Source: Stenotrophomonas bentonitica | GTDB lineage: Bacteria > Pseudomonadota > Gammaproteobacteria > Xanthomonadales > Xanthomonadaceae | NCBI RefSeq assembly: GCF_013185915.1 | Contig: NZ_JAAZUH010000001.1 | Coordinates: 496,001-560,000, forward strand | Length of the DNA stretch: 64,000 nt | Direction of reading: 5' to 3' | Part shown: positions 54,170 through 62,025 of the stretch, piece by piece | How the letters are laid out: each line of letters starts with the position of its first letter | Position numbering within the stretch: position 1 is the first letter of the stretch | Notes under the pieces: model-generated | Databases searched by the model: none | Told to the model about the DNA's origin: nothing | The model's input: only the letters and a program-made list of their open reading frames with translations | Translations under genes and position numbers: made by a program

Positions 54170-55858
54170 ATGGCCTGGCTCGCGTCGGTGCTGACCCGCT
54201 ACCCGGAGCTGGCCGTGTACCTGGCGCTGGCCCTGGGCTACTGGGTCGGCGGCTTCAAGGTGAAGGGCTTCCAGCTCGGCGGCGTTACCGGTTCACTGCT
54301 GGCCGGCATGCTGCTCGGCTGGGCCTTTGAAGTTCCCGTCGCCGCCGCCGCCAAGTCGCTGGTTTTCCTGCTGTTCCTGTTCGGTATCGGCTACGAAGTC
54401 GGTCCCCGCTTCGCCCCGGCGATGAAAGGCGACGGCTGGCGCTACGCGGTGCTGGCGGTATTCATGCCGGTGGTGGGCCTGGTCGTGGCGCTGCTGGTGG
54501 CACGCGGGTTGAAGCTCGACCCCGGGCTGGCCGCCGGCATGATGTCCGGCGCACTGACCGAGTCACCGGCCATGGGCACCGCAGCCGAAGCGATCCAGCG
54601 GCTTCCGATCGACGACGCGCTTAAGGCCCGCTACGTGGCCCATGTCGGCGTTGCCGACGCCCTGTGCTACGTGGTTGGCGCACTTGGGGTCATCTTCACC
54701 TGCAATGTTTTCGGCCCACGGCTGCTGCGTTGCAACCTGGTGGACGATGCGCTGGCGCTGGAGCAGCGCTTCGGGATCGAGCGCACCCGCGCCGGCGTGG
54801 CATCGGCCTGGCAGCCGTTCGACACCCGCGCCTACCGGATCACCGCCGGCATGCCCATCGCCGGTCGCAGCGTAGCCGAAGCCGAGCGCCTGCTCCCCGG
54901 TGAGCGCCTGTTCGTATATCGCATCCGACAGCAAGGCGAACTCATCGAGCCACGACCCGACACCCGCCTCCAGGCCGGCGACCTGGTCGCGATCGGCGGC
55001 CACCGCCACGCCCTGGTGGAGCTGCTGGGCGAACGGGCCGACGAAGTCGATGATCCGACATTGCTCGACGTGCCGTTGGCCTCGCACCGGGTCCTGGTCA
55101 GCAAGGCCACGTGGGCAGGCCGTACCCTGCAGCAGATCGCGGAAGGCGATGCCGTGCGCGGGGTGTTCCTGCGCTGGATCCTGCGCAATGGGCAGAAGAT
55201 GCCGATCGGCACGCAGACCGTGATCGAACGCGGCGACGTGCTGTTGCTGGTCGGGCCGGAACCGGCGGTGGAACGCGCGGCCGCCGAACTGGGCGCCATC
55301 GTGCACGCCACCGAGGCCACCGACTTCGTCGCGGTGGGGTTGGCAGTTTTCCTTGGCGCGGTGTTCGGTATCGTGGCCGTCGTGCCGCTGGGCAACGTCT
55401 CGGTCACGGTCGGCACCAGTGTCGGCGCCCTGCTGGCCGGCATCGTCACCGGCCACCTGCGCGCCAGCCGTCCGTTGTTTGCCCGGGTGCCCGACAGCGC
55501 GGTCAAGTTCATGCAGGCCTACGGCCTGGCGGCGTTCGTGGCCATGGTCGGGCTGGGCGCCGGCCCGCACTTCGTCGAGGCGATGCAGCAGCATGGGGTC
55601 AGCCTGTTCGTGGGCGGCATCGTGGTCACCATGAGCCCACTGCTCAGCGGCCTCTGGTTCGGGCACAAGGTGCTGAAGATTCCCCCGGTACTGCTGCTCG
55701 GCGCCATTTCCGGCGCGCAGACTTTCACGGCCGCCCTCGCGGCCCTGCAGGAACGCTCGGGCAGTTCCATCGCGGTGATCGGCTACTCCGGCTCGGTGGC
55801 CATCGCCCACGTGCTGCTGACCACCTGGGGCACGGTGATGGTGATGGCGATGTCCTGA
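54170..55858 (+). CDS. AspT-family amino acid exchanger 2
   Basis: 562 residues with the same layout as exchanger 1: membrane half, two RCK-C-like domains (about 205-375: AYRITAGMPIAGRSVAEAERLLPGERLFVYRIRQ; HRVLVSKATWAGRTLQQIAEG), membrane half. Motifs are SGALTESPAMGTAAEAIQ and GAISGAQTFTAALAALQE, the latter closer to the classical AspT form than exchanger 1. The two are divergent paralogues, not a recent duplication, so may transport different ligands or form a heteromeric unit. AAGGAG sits at ideal distance from ATG 54170. Confidence 0.9.
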   Translation: MAWLASVLTRYPELAVYLALALGYWVGGFKVKGFQLGGVTGSLLAGMLLGWAFEVPVAAAAKSLVFLLFLFGIGYEVGPRFAPAMKGDGWRYAVLAVFMPVVGLVVALLVARGLKLDPGLAAGMMSGALTESPAMGTAAEAIQRLPIDDALKARYVAHVGVADALCYVVGALGVIFTCNVFGPRLLRCNLVDDALALEQRFGIERTRAGVASAWQPFDTRAYRITAGMPIAGRSVAEAERLLPGERLFVYRIRQQGELIEPRPDTRLQAGDLVAIGGHRHALVELLGERADEVDDPTLLDVPLASHRVLVSKATWAGRTLQQIAEGDAVRGVFLRWILRNGQKMPIGTQTVIERGDVLLLVGPEPAVERAAAELGAIVHATEATDFVAVGLAVFLGAVFGIVAVVPLGNVSVTVGTSVGALLAGIVTGHLRASRPLFARVPDSAVKFMQAYGLAAFVAMVGLGAGPHFVEAMQQHGVSLFVGGIVVTMSPLLSGLWFGHKVLKIPPVLLLGAISGAQTFTAALAALQERSGSSIAVIGYSGSVAIAHVLLTTWGTVMVMAMS

Positions 55859-55868
55859 GCCGCAGGGC

Positions 55869-56486
55869 TCAGAACGCGCAGGTCACCACATGCGCCTGTT
55901 CGGCCTGGCGCACCAGCGCCGCCACCGAACGCACCCCGAACTTGTGCATGATCCGGCTGCGATGCACCTTGGTGGTCTTCAGCGAGATGCCCAGGTCCGC
56001 CGCGATCTGCTTGTTGAGGCGGCCGGCGATGATGTGCGGCAGCACTTGGCGCTCGCGCGGGGTCAATGCGTTGTAGCGCTGCACCGCCAGCTGTTCGCCC
56101 AGCCGCCGCGTGCGCGTGGACGCATCGTGGTCGATGCCGCGCCGCACCGCCGCCAGCAGCACCTCCACGTCCACCGGCTTGGTCAGGAAATCCAGCGCAC
56201 CGGCACGCATCGCCGTGGCGCAGCTGGACACGTCGGCCGTGGCACTGACGAAAATCAGCGGCGGTGCCTGGCCGGAATCGCCGAGCAGGCGCTGCAGCGC
56301 CAGCCCGTCCATGCCCGGCATGTTCAGGTCCAGCACCACACAGCCGCCCAGCGCCGGGTCATAGCGGGTCAGGAACTCGTTGGGCGACGCGCTGAGGGTG
56401 ACCTCAAGTCCATCGGCCTTCAGGCATCGCCCCAGCGCGGTCAGCACACCGGGGTCATCGTCAACCACATGCACGACAGTGTTCAT
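55869..56486 (-). CDS. FixJ-type response regulator
   Basis: 205 residues: receiver with VVDDDPGVLTALGRCL and phospho-Asp53 (CVVLDLNMPGMDG), Lys in FLTKPVD; LuxR-type helix-turn-helix LTPRERQVLPHIIAGRLNKQIAADLGISLKTTKVHRSRIMHKF. ATG 56486, 4 bp after the kinase stop. Convergent with the second AspT gene. A plausible regulator of the CCAAGGGCCAAT-bearing promoters, though nothing in the sequence proves it. Confidence 0.92.
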   Translation of the reverse strand: MNTVVHVVDDDPGVLTALGRCLKADGLEVTLSASPNEFLTRYDPALGGCVVLDLNMPGMDGLALQRLLGDSGQAPPLIFVSATADVSSCATAMRAGALDFLTKPVDVEVLLAAVRRGIDHDASTRTRRLGEQLAVQRYNALTPRERQVLPHIIAGRLNKQIAADLGISLKTTKVHRSRIMHKFGVRSVAALVRQAEQAHVVTCAF

Positions 56487-56490
56487 GGCG

Positions 56491-57609
56491 TCACTCCAGG
56501 ATGGGTAGATCAATGCAGAACACAGCGCCGCCGCCCGGCAGGTTGGCCGCTTCGATGCTGGCGCCGTGCGCGCGCAGTAGGGTGCGGCAGATCGCCAGCC
56601 CCATGCCCAGGCCGTTAGGCTTGCTGGTCTGGAACGGGGCGAAGATGGCATCCAGCCGGTCCGGCGCGATGCCCGGCCCGGTGTCGCGCACTTCCACCCG
56701 GATCACGTCGGTGGAGGGTGCGTGGGTACAGAGGGTGAGCACCCGCTGCGGGCTGTCGGCCATCGCGTCGCAGGCATTGAGGATCAGGTTCAGCAGCACC
56801 TGCTGCAGCTGCACGGTATCGCCGTGGACCCGGCTGATCGGCGCGCGCAGGTCCAGCCGGTACTCCACCCCCCGGTTGATCAGGTCGTTGCGGATGATCC
56901 GGATCGAATCGTGGACCATCTCATCCACCACCAGCGGCCCGAAGCTGCGGCACTCCCTTCGCAGCAGGCCGCGCAGGCGGCGGATCACTTCACCGGCGCG
57001 CTGGTCGTTCTCCACGATGTCTTCGAGAATCTCGCGGATGTCGGCGATTTCGCCCGGGTCGCGGCGCAGGATCCGCAGCGCGGCCTGGGCGTTGCTGAGG
57101 ATCGCCGCCAACGGCTGGTTGAGCTCATGCGCCAGCGAGCCGGAAATTTCGCCGACCAGGGTCACCCGCGACATGTGCGCCATGCTTTCGCGTTCGAAGG
57201 CGATTTCCTGCTCGGCATTGCGCTTGTCGGTCAGGTCGTTGACCGCCACCACCCGATGCATGCGCCCGTCCAGATCCACGCGGTTGACCATGACCTCGGC
57301 TGGAAAGTGGTCGCCGCCACGGCGGCGTCCCTGCGGGTCATGGCCCGGCAGTGGCTGGGTCTGCTCCGCCCAGGTCGGCGCGCCGCGTGGACGCACCACG
57401 ACGCCCAGGTCCGGCAGCAGCTGGGCGATGGCGCGCCCATCCATGTCGGCGCGCGGATAGCCAAATACCGACGCAGCACGATCGTTGGCGTAGCGGATGG
57501 TGCCTTCCGGGTCGACCAGAAGCAGTGCCGTAGGTACGGCGTCCAGCAGCGCGCGAAGCTGTTCCTCCGCGTGGCTGCGGTCGCCGTCCTGCCGATTCAG
57601 TGCAACCAT
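56491..57609 (-). CDS. PAS-domain sensor histidine kinase (FixL/DctB-like, soluble)
   Basis: 372 residues, no membrane segment. A PAS domain (about 18-125: LLDAVPTALLLVDPEGTIRYANDRAASVFGY) lacks an obvious haem-binding FixL His motif. HisKA has His161 (LAHELNQPLAAILSNAQ). HATPase motifs are QQVLLNLILNACDAM, DTGPGIAP and FAPFQTSKPNGLGMGLAICRTLLRAHG. ATG 57609 has AGGAGG 5 nt upstream; the GTG at 57615 lies inside that site. Only 55 bp separate it from the upstream secreted-protein gene, so it may be transcribed with the 61.9-57.7 kb operon. Confidence 0.92.
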   Translation of the reverse strand: MVALNRQDGDRSHAEEQLRALLDAVPTALLLVDPEGTIRYANDRAASVFGYPRADMDGRAIAQLLPDLGVVVRPRGAPTWAEQTQPLPGHDPQGRRRGGDHFPAEVMVNRVDLDGRMHRVVAVNDLTDKRNAEQEIAFERESMAHMSRVTLVGEISGSLAHELNQPLAAILSNAQAALRILRRDPGEIADIREILEDIVENDQRAGEVIRRLRGLLRRECRSFGPLVVDEMVHDSIRIIRNDLINRGVEYRLDLRAPISRVHGDTVQLQQVLLNLILNACDAMADSPQRVLTLCTHAPSTDVIRVEVRDTGPGIAPDRLDAIFAPFQTSKPNGLGMGLAICRTLLRAHGASIEAANLPGGGAVFCIDLPILE

Positions 57610-57664
57610 GCGCACCTCCTCCTTCCCATGTCCCCCTTGTCCGCAGGCGCCCTCGCCTGCGCGT

Positions 57665-58180
57665 TCAGCGTGGTGGATTGATCACCACGTACTGCACCGT
57701 CGTGCCGCTGTAGCGCGGCTCGTACCAGGTGTTGCCGCACTGCTGGTAGGCCATGCCGTTGATCACCGTGGTCACGCAGCTGGGCGGCACCGAGTTGACG
57801 ATCGAACCGATCACCGCCGAGGTCACCGCCACCCCGGCCGTCACCGCCGCCGCGGTGGCGAACGGATGGTCGTCGTAGCGGTCCCAGTGGTCGTCGTAGT
57901 GACCGTGGTTGTCGACATGCACGTCCACATTCCGGTTCACGTTGACGTTGCGGTTGACGTTGCGGTTCACATCACGGTTCGCAGCGCGGTTGACGTCGCG
58001 ATGGTCGCCGCCATGCGGCCGCTCCACCGGCCGGTTGATGTTGCTGTGTGCGCTGGCGCGCGCATGGCCGCCGCCACGTGCGCCATGCTGTGCATTGACC
58101 GGGGTGATTCCGATGGCCAGCAGGACCAGCAGGCTGCCAGCGGCGAGCAGCGAAGTACGGGGATTGGGCAAGCAGCGCAT
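57665..58180 (-). CDS. Secreted protein with NRNVN repeats and conserved C-terminal module
   Basis: 171 residues: a signal peptide, a His/Arg/Asn-rich stretch with VNRNVNRNVNVNRNV repeats (about 68-90), a hydrophobic segment (FATAAAVTAGVAVTSAVIGSIV), and the module VINGMAYQQCGNTWYEPRYSGTTVQYVVINPPR. That end is homologous to the C-terminus of the Pro-Gly repeat protein at 32796-33431; only the repeat region differs. ATG 58180 with AGGAGA upstream, 1 bp after the DUF2092 stop, as in the other copy. Function unknown. Confidence 0.85.
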   Translation of the reverse strand: MRCLPNPRTSLLAAGSLLVLLAIGITPVNAQHGARGGGHARASAHSNINRPVERPHGGDHRDVNRAANRDVNRNVNRNVNVNRNVDVHVDNHGHYDDHWDRYDDHPFATAAAVTAGVAVTSAVIGSIVNSVPPSCVTTVINGMAYQQCGNTWYEPRYSGTTVQYVVINPPR

Positions 58181-58181
58181 G

Positions 58182-58994
58182 TCAATTCTCCTGGCCAGCA
58201 TCAGAGGCTGCTACCGCAACCGGCACCAGCTTGATCCGCGCCGCGTCGGCAGGCGGGGTGAACTGGAAGGCGGTGGCCGGCACCGGCGTACGCGTGTCCC
58301 AATGCAGCCGCGCCCGGTACTGCGGCTGGGTCGGGTCGTCCAGCGCATTGATCACCAGCTTCTTCGGCAACGAGGTCTCGTTCGAGATCCACACCTGCCA
58401 GTCCACCGCGTCCTGCTTGAAGGCATACTGCTCTACCGCCTCACCGTCAATGGTGCCGCCGCCGATGTGCAGCGCGTTGCGGATGTTGCTCTTGGGCGCC
58501 TTGTCGGTGCCCCACAGGAACATGTCCGCCAGTGGCAGTTCGATGCCGTAGCGGGTCGACGCGCGGTCGACCAGCTCGCCCAGGGTTGCGCCAACCCCGT
58601 CCACCTGCGCGTAGTACTTCAGGCGCGGCGAGTACACGGTCAGTGCATTGCCGTCGTAGATCAGCTGGCGCAGCTGGCGGTCGCTGTTCAACTCCAGGAA
58701 CAGCTTGTCCGGCGTGTGCACCTTGTAGGTCACCAACCCGTCCAGCTCGATCTTCTGGTCATTGTCCAGCACCAGCTCGGTGCTGCCCTCCGAGGTCAGC
58801 GTGAACTGCTTCAGCGACCGCAGTGCGGCGCCCATGCGATCCAGTGCGGCCAACGCTTCCGGATCAAGGTCGGTGGCGGCGGCCCCGGCCGCTGGCGCAC
58901 TGGGCGGTGCGGCGTACAGCGGCATGGCACCCGCGACCAGCCCACCCAGCAGCAGGCAGGCAGTACGGGCGACGGAGGAAGCTGCGGTAGGCAT
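58182..58994 (-). CDS. DUF2092 secreted protein, copy B
   Basis: 270 residues with a signal peptide and the same blocks as copy A: LDPEALAALDRMGAALRSLKQFTLTSEGS, QLIYDGNALTVYSPRLKYYAQVDG, ADMFLWGT and VDWQVWISNETSLPKKLVINALDDPTQPQYRARLHWDT. GGAG upstream of ATG 58994. Followed by the secreted module protein in the same order as at 31994-33431, so a two-gene cassette is duplicated. Here it is embedded in the operon with the phenol-MetA-type porin and FGE. Confidence 0.9.
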   Translation of the reverse strand: MPTAASSVARTACLLLGGLVAGAMPLYAAPPSAPAAGAAATDLDPEALAALDRMGAALRSLKQFTLTSEGSTELVLDNDQKIELDGLVTYKVHTPDKLFLELNSDRQLRQLIYDGNALTVYSPRLKYYAQVDGVGATLGELVDRASTRYGIELPLADMFLWGTDKAPKSNIRNALHIGGGTIDGEAVEQYAFKQDAVDWQVWISNETSLPKKLVINALDDPTQPQYRARLHWDTRTPVPATAFQFTPPADAARIKLVPVAVAASDAGQEN

Positions 58995-59029
58995 GGGGTA
59001 TCTCCAGAAGCGATGGAAAGGCGCGCGGC

Positions 59030-60013
59030 TCAGAAGCCCGCGCTGATCGACACGCTCCAGGGGTCGCCCTCGAAGCGGTTGCGCACGCTGAACTCACTCA
59101 GGTATCGCACTGACACATCCACGTGCTCGCCGCCCGACCATTTCTTGCCATAGGTCAGAACTGGGCCCAGGCCAAACGAGCGGCCCTTGAAGCCGTTGAG
59201 CTGGTCGGCCAGGTCGCTGTCGTCGTCCTGCACCTGCTGGATCCAGCCGCCCGCCGCGCCGAAACCCCAGCCGCTGGGGGTGCGCTTGACCAGCAGCGCA
59301 TCGGCGCGCAGGTGCAGGCCATTCTTGTAGTCGGTCACGTCATTGCGGCTGTACCAGTCCATGCCGCCCAGCACGCTGAACTCCAGCGTGCCCTTCTGGA
59401 ACAGGTGCGTGTAACCGACCGCCGGCGATACCGTCCACACGTTCAAGCCCGGGTTGGCCAGCTTGCCCGGCGTGTACTTGGCGGTCGGCGCGTAGACGTA
59501 GAGCCCGAACGACACGTGCTGCACTTCGTTGATGTGGTACCCGGCGATCACAGGCGCGAAGTACACGTCGAACCAGTTCGACGTGGTGTCTTCGGTGCGC
59601 ACCTGGTTGCCCAGCGGTCCGCGCAGGCTGGCAGTGATGTCCGCGTCGATGTACGGCGCGGTCAGCATCGAGGCGAAGTTCCAGCGCCCGGCCTTGGTCG
59701 GCCAGACATACACGCCCGTCGCCGCAATCAGGCTGACATCGGCCTCCAGCCCCAGCGAGACCTGCCCGGCCACCGGTGCCGCCCGGCTGCCACCGATCTT
59801 GCCGCTGTAGTTCACGTAGCTCAGCGACCACTGCATGCCCGGGTCGGGCGGAATCACGCCCACGTACGAGGTGATCTGCATCCCGGTGATGGAGCGGCCA
59901 AGCCCGCCTTCCACCGCGTGCGCGGGCAGCGCCGCCACCACGGCCAGGGTGCCGAGCAGCACCGCGCTGGCGATGCAGTGGCGGCGGTAATGGGTCGCAG
60001 TGGTCGTGGTCAT
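59030..60013 (-). CDS. Outer-membrane protein of the phenol-MetA-degradation family
   Basis: 327 residues with a signal peptide (cleavage near ALPAHA). The barrel has the family pattern GLEADVSLIAATGVYVWPTKAGRW, PVIAGYHINEVQHVSFGLYVYAPTAKY, NVWTVSPAVGYTHLFQKGTLEFSVLGGMDWYSRN and a C-terminal Phe. Named after MetA-pathway genes but widespread, with channel roles for hydrophobic compounds suggested. ATG 60013 lies 5 bp after the FGE stop. Confidence 0.85.
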   Translation of the reverse strand: MTTTTATHYRRHCIASAVLLGTLAVVAALPAHAVEGGLGRSITGMQITSYVGVIPPDPGMQWSLSYVNYSGKIGGSRAAPVAGQVSLGLEADVSLIAATGVYVWPTKAGRWNFASMLTAPYIDADITASLRGPLGNQVRTEDTTSNWFDVYFAPVIAGYHINEVQHVSFGLYVYAPTAKYTPGKLANPGLNVWTVSPAVGYTHLFQKGTLEFSVLGGMDWYSRNDVTDYKNGLHLRADALLVKRTPSGWGFGAAGGWIQQVQDDDSDLADQLNGFKGRSFGLGPVLTYGKKWSGGEHVDVSVRYLSEFSVRNRFEGDPWSVSISAGF

Positions 60014-60018
60014 GGCGG

Positions 60019-60942
60019 TCACCGTTCCACGCAGCGGAAGCCGACGTGGCAGGTCGAGGTATCGATGGGCTGCGCCATGCGCGCGGCCGGCCGGTACCGG
60101 CGGCAGTAGTTCGGCGCGCAAAGGTGCGAGCCACCCTTCATCACACGGCGCGGAATGCCGCTGCGGTCATGGGGGTCATGGCTGCGCTGGCGCTCGCCAC
60201 CGCGCGGGTTGTCAATCGCGCAGCAGGGCTTGCTCGGAATCTGGTCGTGCTGCTGGTACCAGTCGCTTGTCCATTCCCACACGTTGCCGATCATGTCGTA
60301 CAGGCCGTAGCCATTGGGCGCATAGCTGCCCACCGGCGAGGTCCAGCGGTAACCGTCCTCGTCCAGGCTCTGCCACGGGAACTCGCCCTGCCAGGTGTTG
60401 GCCTGGTGGCGGCCGCGCGGGGCCAGTTCATCGCCCCACGCGAACTCGCTGGGCTCCTGCCCACCGCGCGCGGCGAACTCCCATTCCGCCTCGGTTGGCA
60501 GCGACTTGCCGATCCACTCGGCGTAGGCCTGCGCGTCGGCGAAGGTCAGGTGCACCACCGGGTGGTCGTCCAGCCCGTCCAGCCGGGTGAACGGTCCGCG
60601 CGGGTGGCGCCAATCGGCACCGGCCACGTACTGCCACCAGTTGTGGGTATTGGACATGTCCACCGGCCCTTGCGGCTGCACGAACACCACAGACGACGGC
60701 ACCAACAGCGCCGGGTCCGCGCCCGGGTAGTCGCGCGGGTCGGCCGGCCGTTCGGCGAAGGTCACATAGCCGGTGTCGCGGACGAAGCGCGAGAACTCGC
60801 GGTTGGTCACCGGGTAGCGGTCGATCCGGAACGGCGCCACCCGCACCTTGTGCGCCGGCTTTTCTTCCGGGTAATGGTCGTTCGAGCCCATCAGGAACAA
60901 CCCGCCTTCGATATCGATCATGGTGTCGGCTACTACGCTCAT
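60019..60942 (-). CDS. Formylglycine-generating enzyme (SUMF1/FGE family) with the catalytic Cys pair
   Basis: 307 residues covering the full FGE-sulfatase domain: MIDIEGGLFLMGSNDHYPEEKPAHKV at the start, YPVTNREFSRFV, LPTEAEWEFAARGG, GNVWEWTSDWY, and the C-terminal GGSHLCAPNYCRRYRPAARM with Cys275 and Cys280 at the spacing of the copper-binding cysteines of true FGEs. Most bacterial relatives without sulfatase function lack this pair. The enzyme oxidises a Cys in CxPxR of sulfatases to formylglycine. No sulfatase gene is in the window. ATG 60942 with GAGGAGA upstream; 11 bp after the DUF202 stop. Confidence 0.9.
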   Translation of the reverse strand: MSVVADTMIDIEGGLFLMGSNDHYPEEKPAHKVRVAPFRIDRYPVTNREFSRFVRDTGYVTFAERPADPRDYPGADPALLVPSSVVFVQPQGPVDMSNTHNWWQYVAGADWRHPRGPFTRLDGLDDHPVVHLTFADAQAYAEWIGKSLPTEAEWEFAARGGQEPSEFAWGDELAPRGRHQANTWQGEFPWQSLDEDGYRWTSPVGSYAPNGYGLYDMIGNVWEWTSDWYQQHDQIPSKPCCAIDNPRGGERQRSHDPHDRSGIPRRVMKGGSHLCAPNYCRRYRPAARMAQPIDTSTCHVGFRCVER

Positions 60943-60953
60943 CGTGTATCTCC

Positions 60954-61466
60954 TCAGCCGAACGGTGCGATGTTGAAGGACATTCCCGCGATCGCCAGCA
61001 GGCCCAGCAGCCACAGCAGGCCGGCCGTGATCAGGGTCAGCGAAACCGGGTAATGGGTTTCGCCGTGGATCAAGCCTTCATCACGCATGCGGGTACGCTC
61101 GGCGCGCAACTCCTGCATGTAGCGCAGGTGGTAGATGATGCCCAGCGTGAGCATCACGATCCCCAGTGCTACCAGCGCCACGCCGAAATTGCGCGGCGCG
61201 TGCGGCTTCAGGCTGACCCCGGGCATTTCCAGCATGTGCCCGAAGAACTGATAGATGGTGAAGCCGAAGCCGATCAGCGAGAGCGCGGTGCGCATGATCG
61301 ACATGAGCGTGCGGTCGGCGCTCATGCGCGTGCGCTGGAACGACATGCCGGTGCGCCGCGAGGACAGCTCCAGCGACACCGCGTCGGCGCTGCCCAGGGT
61401 CGCCTGGGCCTGGTCCAGCGTCACTGCACGGTCAGCCAAGGCCTTGCGAGGATCCTTATCGGTCAT
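60954..61466 (-). CDS. DUF202 membrane protein (YidH-like)
   Basis: 170 residues: soluble N-terminus, then LSSRRTGMSFQRTRMSADRTLMSIMRTALSLIGFGFTIYQFF, the DUF202 core with the conserved R-T-x-x-S-x-x-R-T pattern, and two further membrane segments. AAGGA precedes ATG 61466, which overlaps the upstream gene's stop as ATGA. Function unknown; DUF202 proteins are small inner-membrane proteins often paired with other short membrane proteins. Confidence 0.88.
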   Translation of the reverse strand: MTDKDPRKALADRAVTLDQAQATLGSADAVSLELSSRRTGMSFQRTRMSADRTLMSIMRTALSLIGFGFTIYQFFGHMLEMPGVSLKPHAPRNFGVALVALGIVMLTLGIIYHLRYMQELRAERTRMRDEGLIHGETHYPVSLTLITAGLLWLLGLLAIAGMSFNIAPFG

Positions 61467-61894
61467 GACGCAGAATCCTTGCGTGTGGTCGGATGGCGGC
61501 GGAACCAGCGCGCGGCCAGCCGGGTGAAGATGCCGCGCATGATCAGGTAGGGAACGAAACCGAGCGCAACGGCCAGCACGAACGCTTCCAGCGGATGGGG
61601 AAAGCCACCGTAGACACGGACCTGGTAGATCGCGTCCATCACCACGCCGAGCAGCAGGATCCGCGCCGTGGCGGTCACGCCTTCCCGCCACAGTGCAAGG
61701 TGCTCGCGCGGAGTGCTGCGCATCATCCGTGCCGCATAGGGGGCCTTCCCGGCCCGGGCATCGCGCACGCCATCGATCAACGCGGTGATCAGCGCCATGG
61801 TCGGCTGCAGGAAGAAGCGGAAGGTCATCGGACCGTCGGTTCGTCCCACCAGGTCGGCCCAGAAGCGGGTCAGGAAATCGATGACCAGAAGCAT
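61463..61894 (-). CDS. Small inner-membrane protein, first gene of the FGE operon
   Basis: 143 residues. LTRFWADLVGRTDGPMTFRFFLQPTMALITALIDGVRDARAGKAPY is followed by two or three membrane segments (ARILLLGVVMDAIYQV, AFVLAVALGFVPYLIMRGIF). I do not assign a family with confidence; similar proteins are annotated simply as integral membrane. ATG 61894 chosen because the longer frame to 62131 lies within the divergent gene. Overlaps DUF202 by 4 nt. Confidence 0.75.
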   Translation of the reverse strand: MLLVIDFLTRFWADLVGRTDGPMTFRFFLQPTMALITALIDGVRDARAGKAPYAARMMRSTPREHLALWREGVTATARILLLGVVMDAIYQVRVYGGFPHPLEAFVLAVALGFVPYLIMRGIFTRLAARWFRRHPTTRKDSAS

Positions 61895-62025
61895 TGCCGG
61901 TTTCCGTTGCGGTGGCGTCCAGCTTGGGGGCGGGGCTGACTGCGCACATCGGGATTGGTACTGCACCGGCACCAGTATTTTTACTGCCCCGGAATCGCCC
62001 CGGCCCGGCGCTATGCTCGGTACGC

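Noticed and set aside
61959..61977. TACTG-N9-CAGTA dyad between the FGE operon and the divergent membrane gene
   Set aside because: Arms are only five bases and no related copy was seen, so it is too weak to call an operator.
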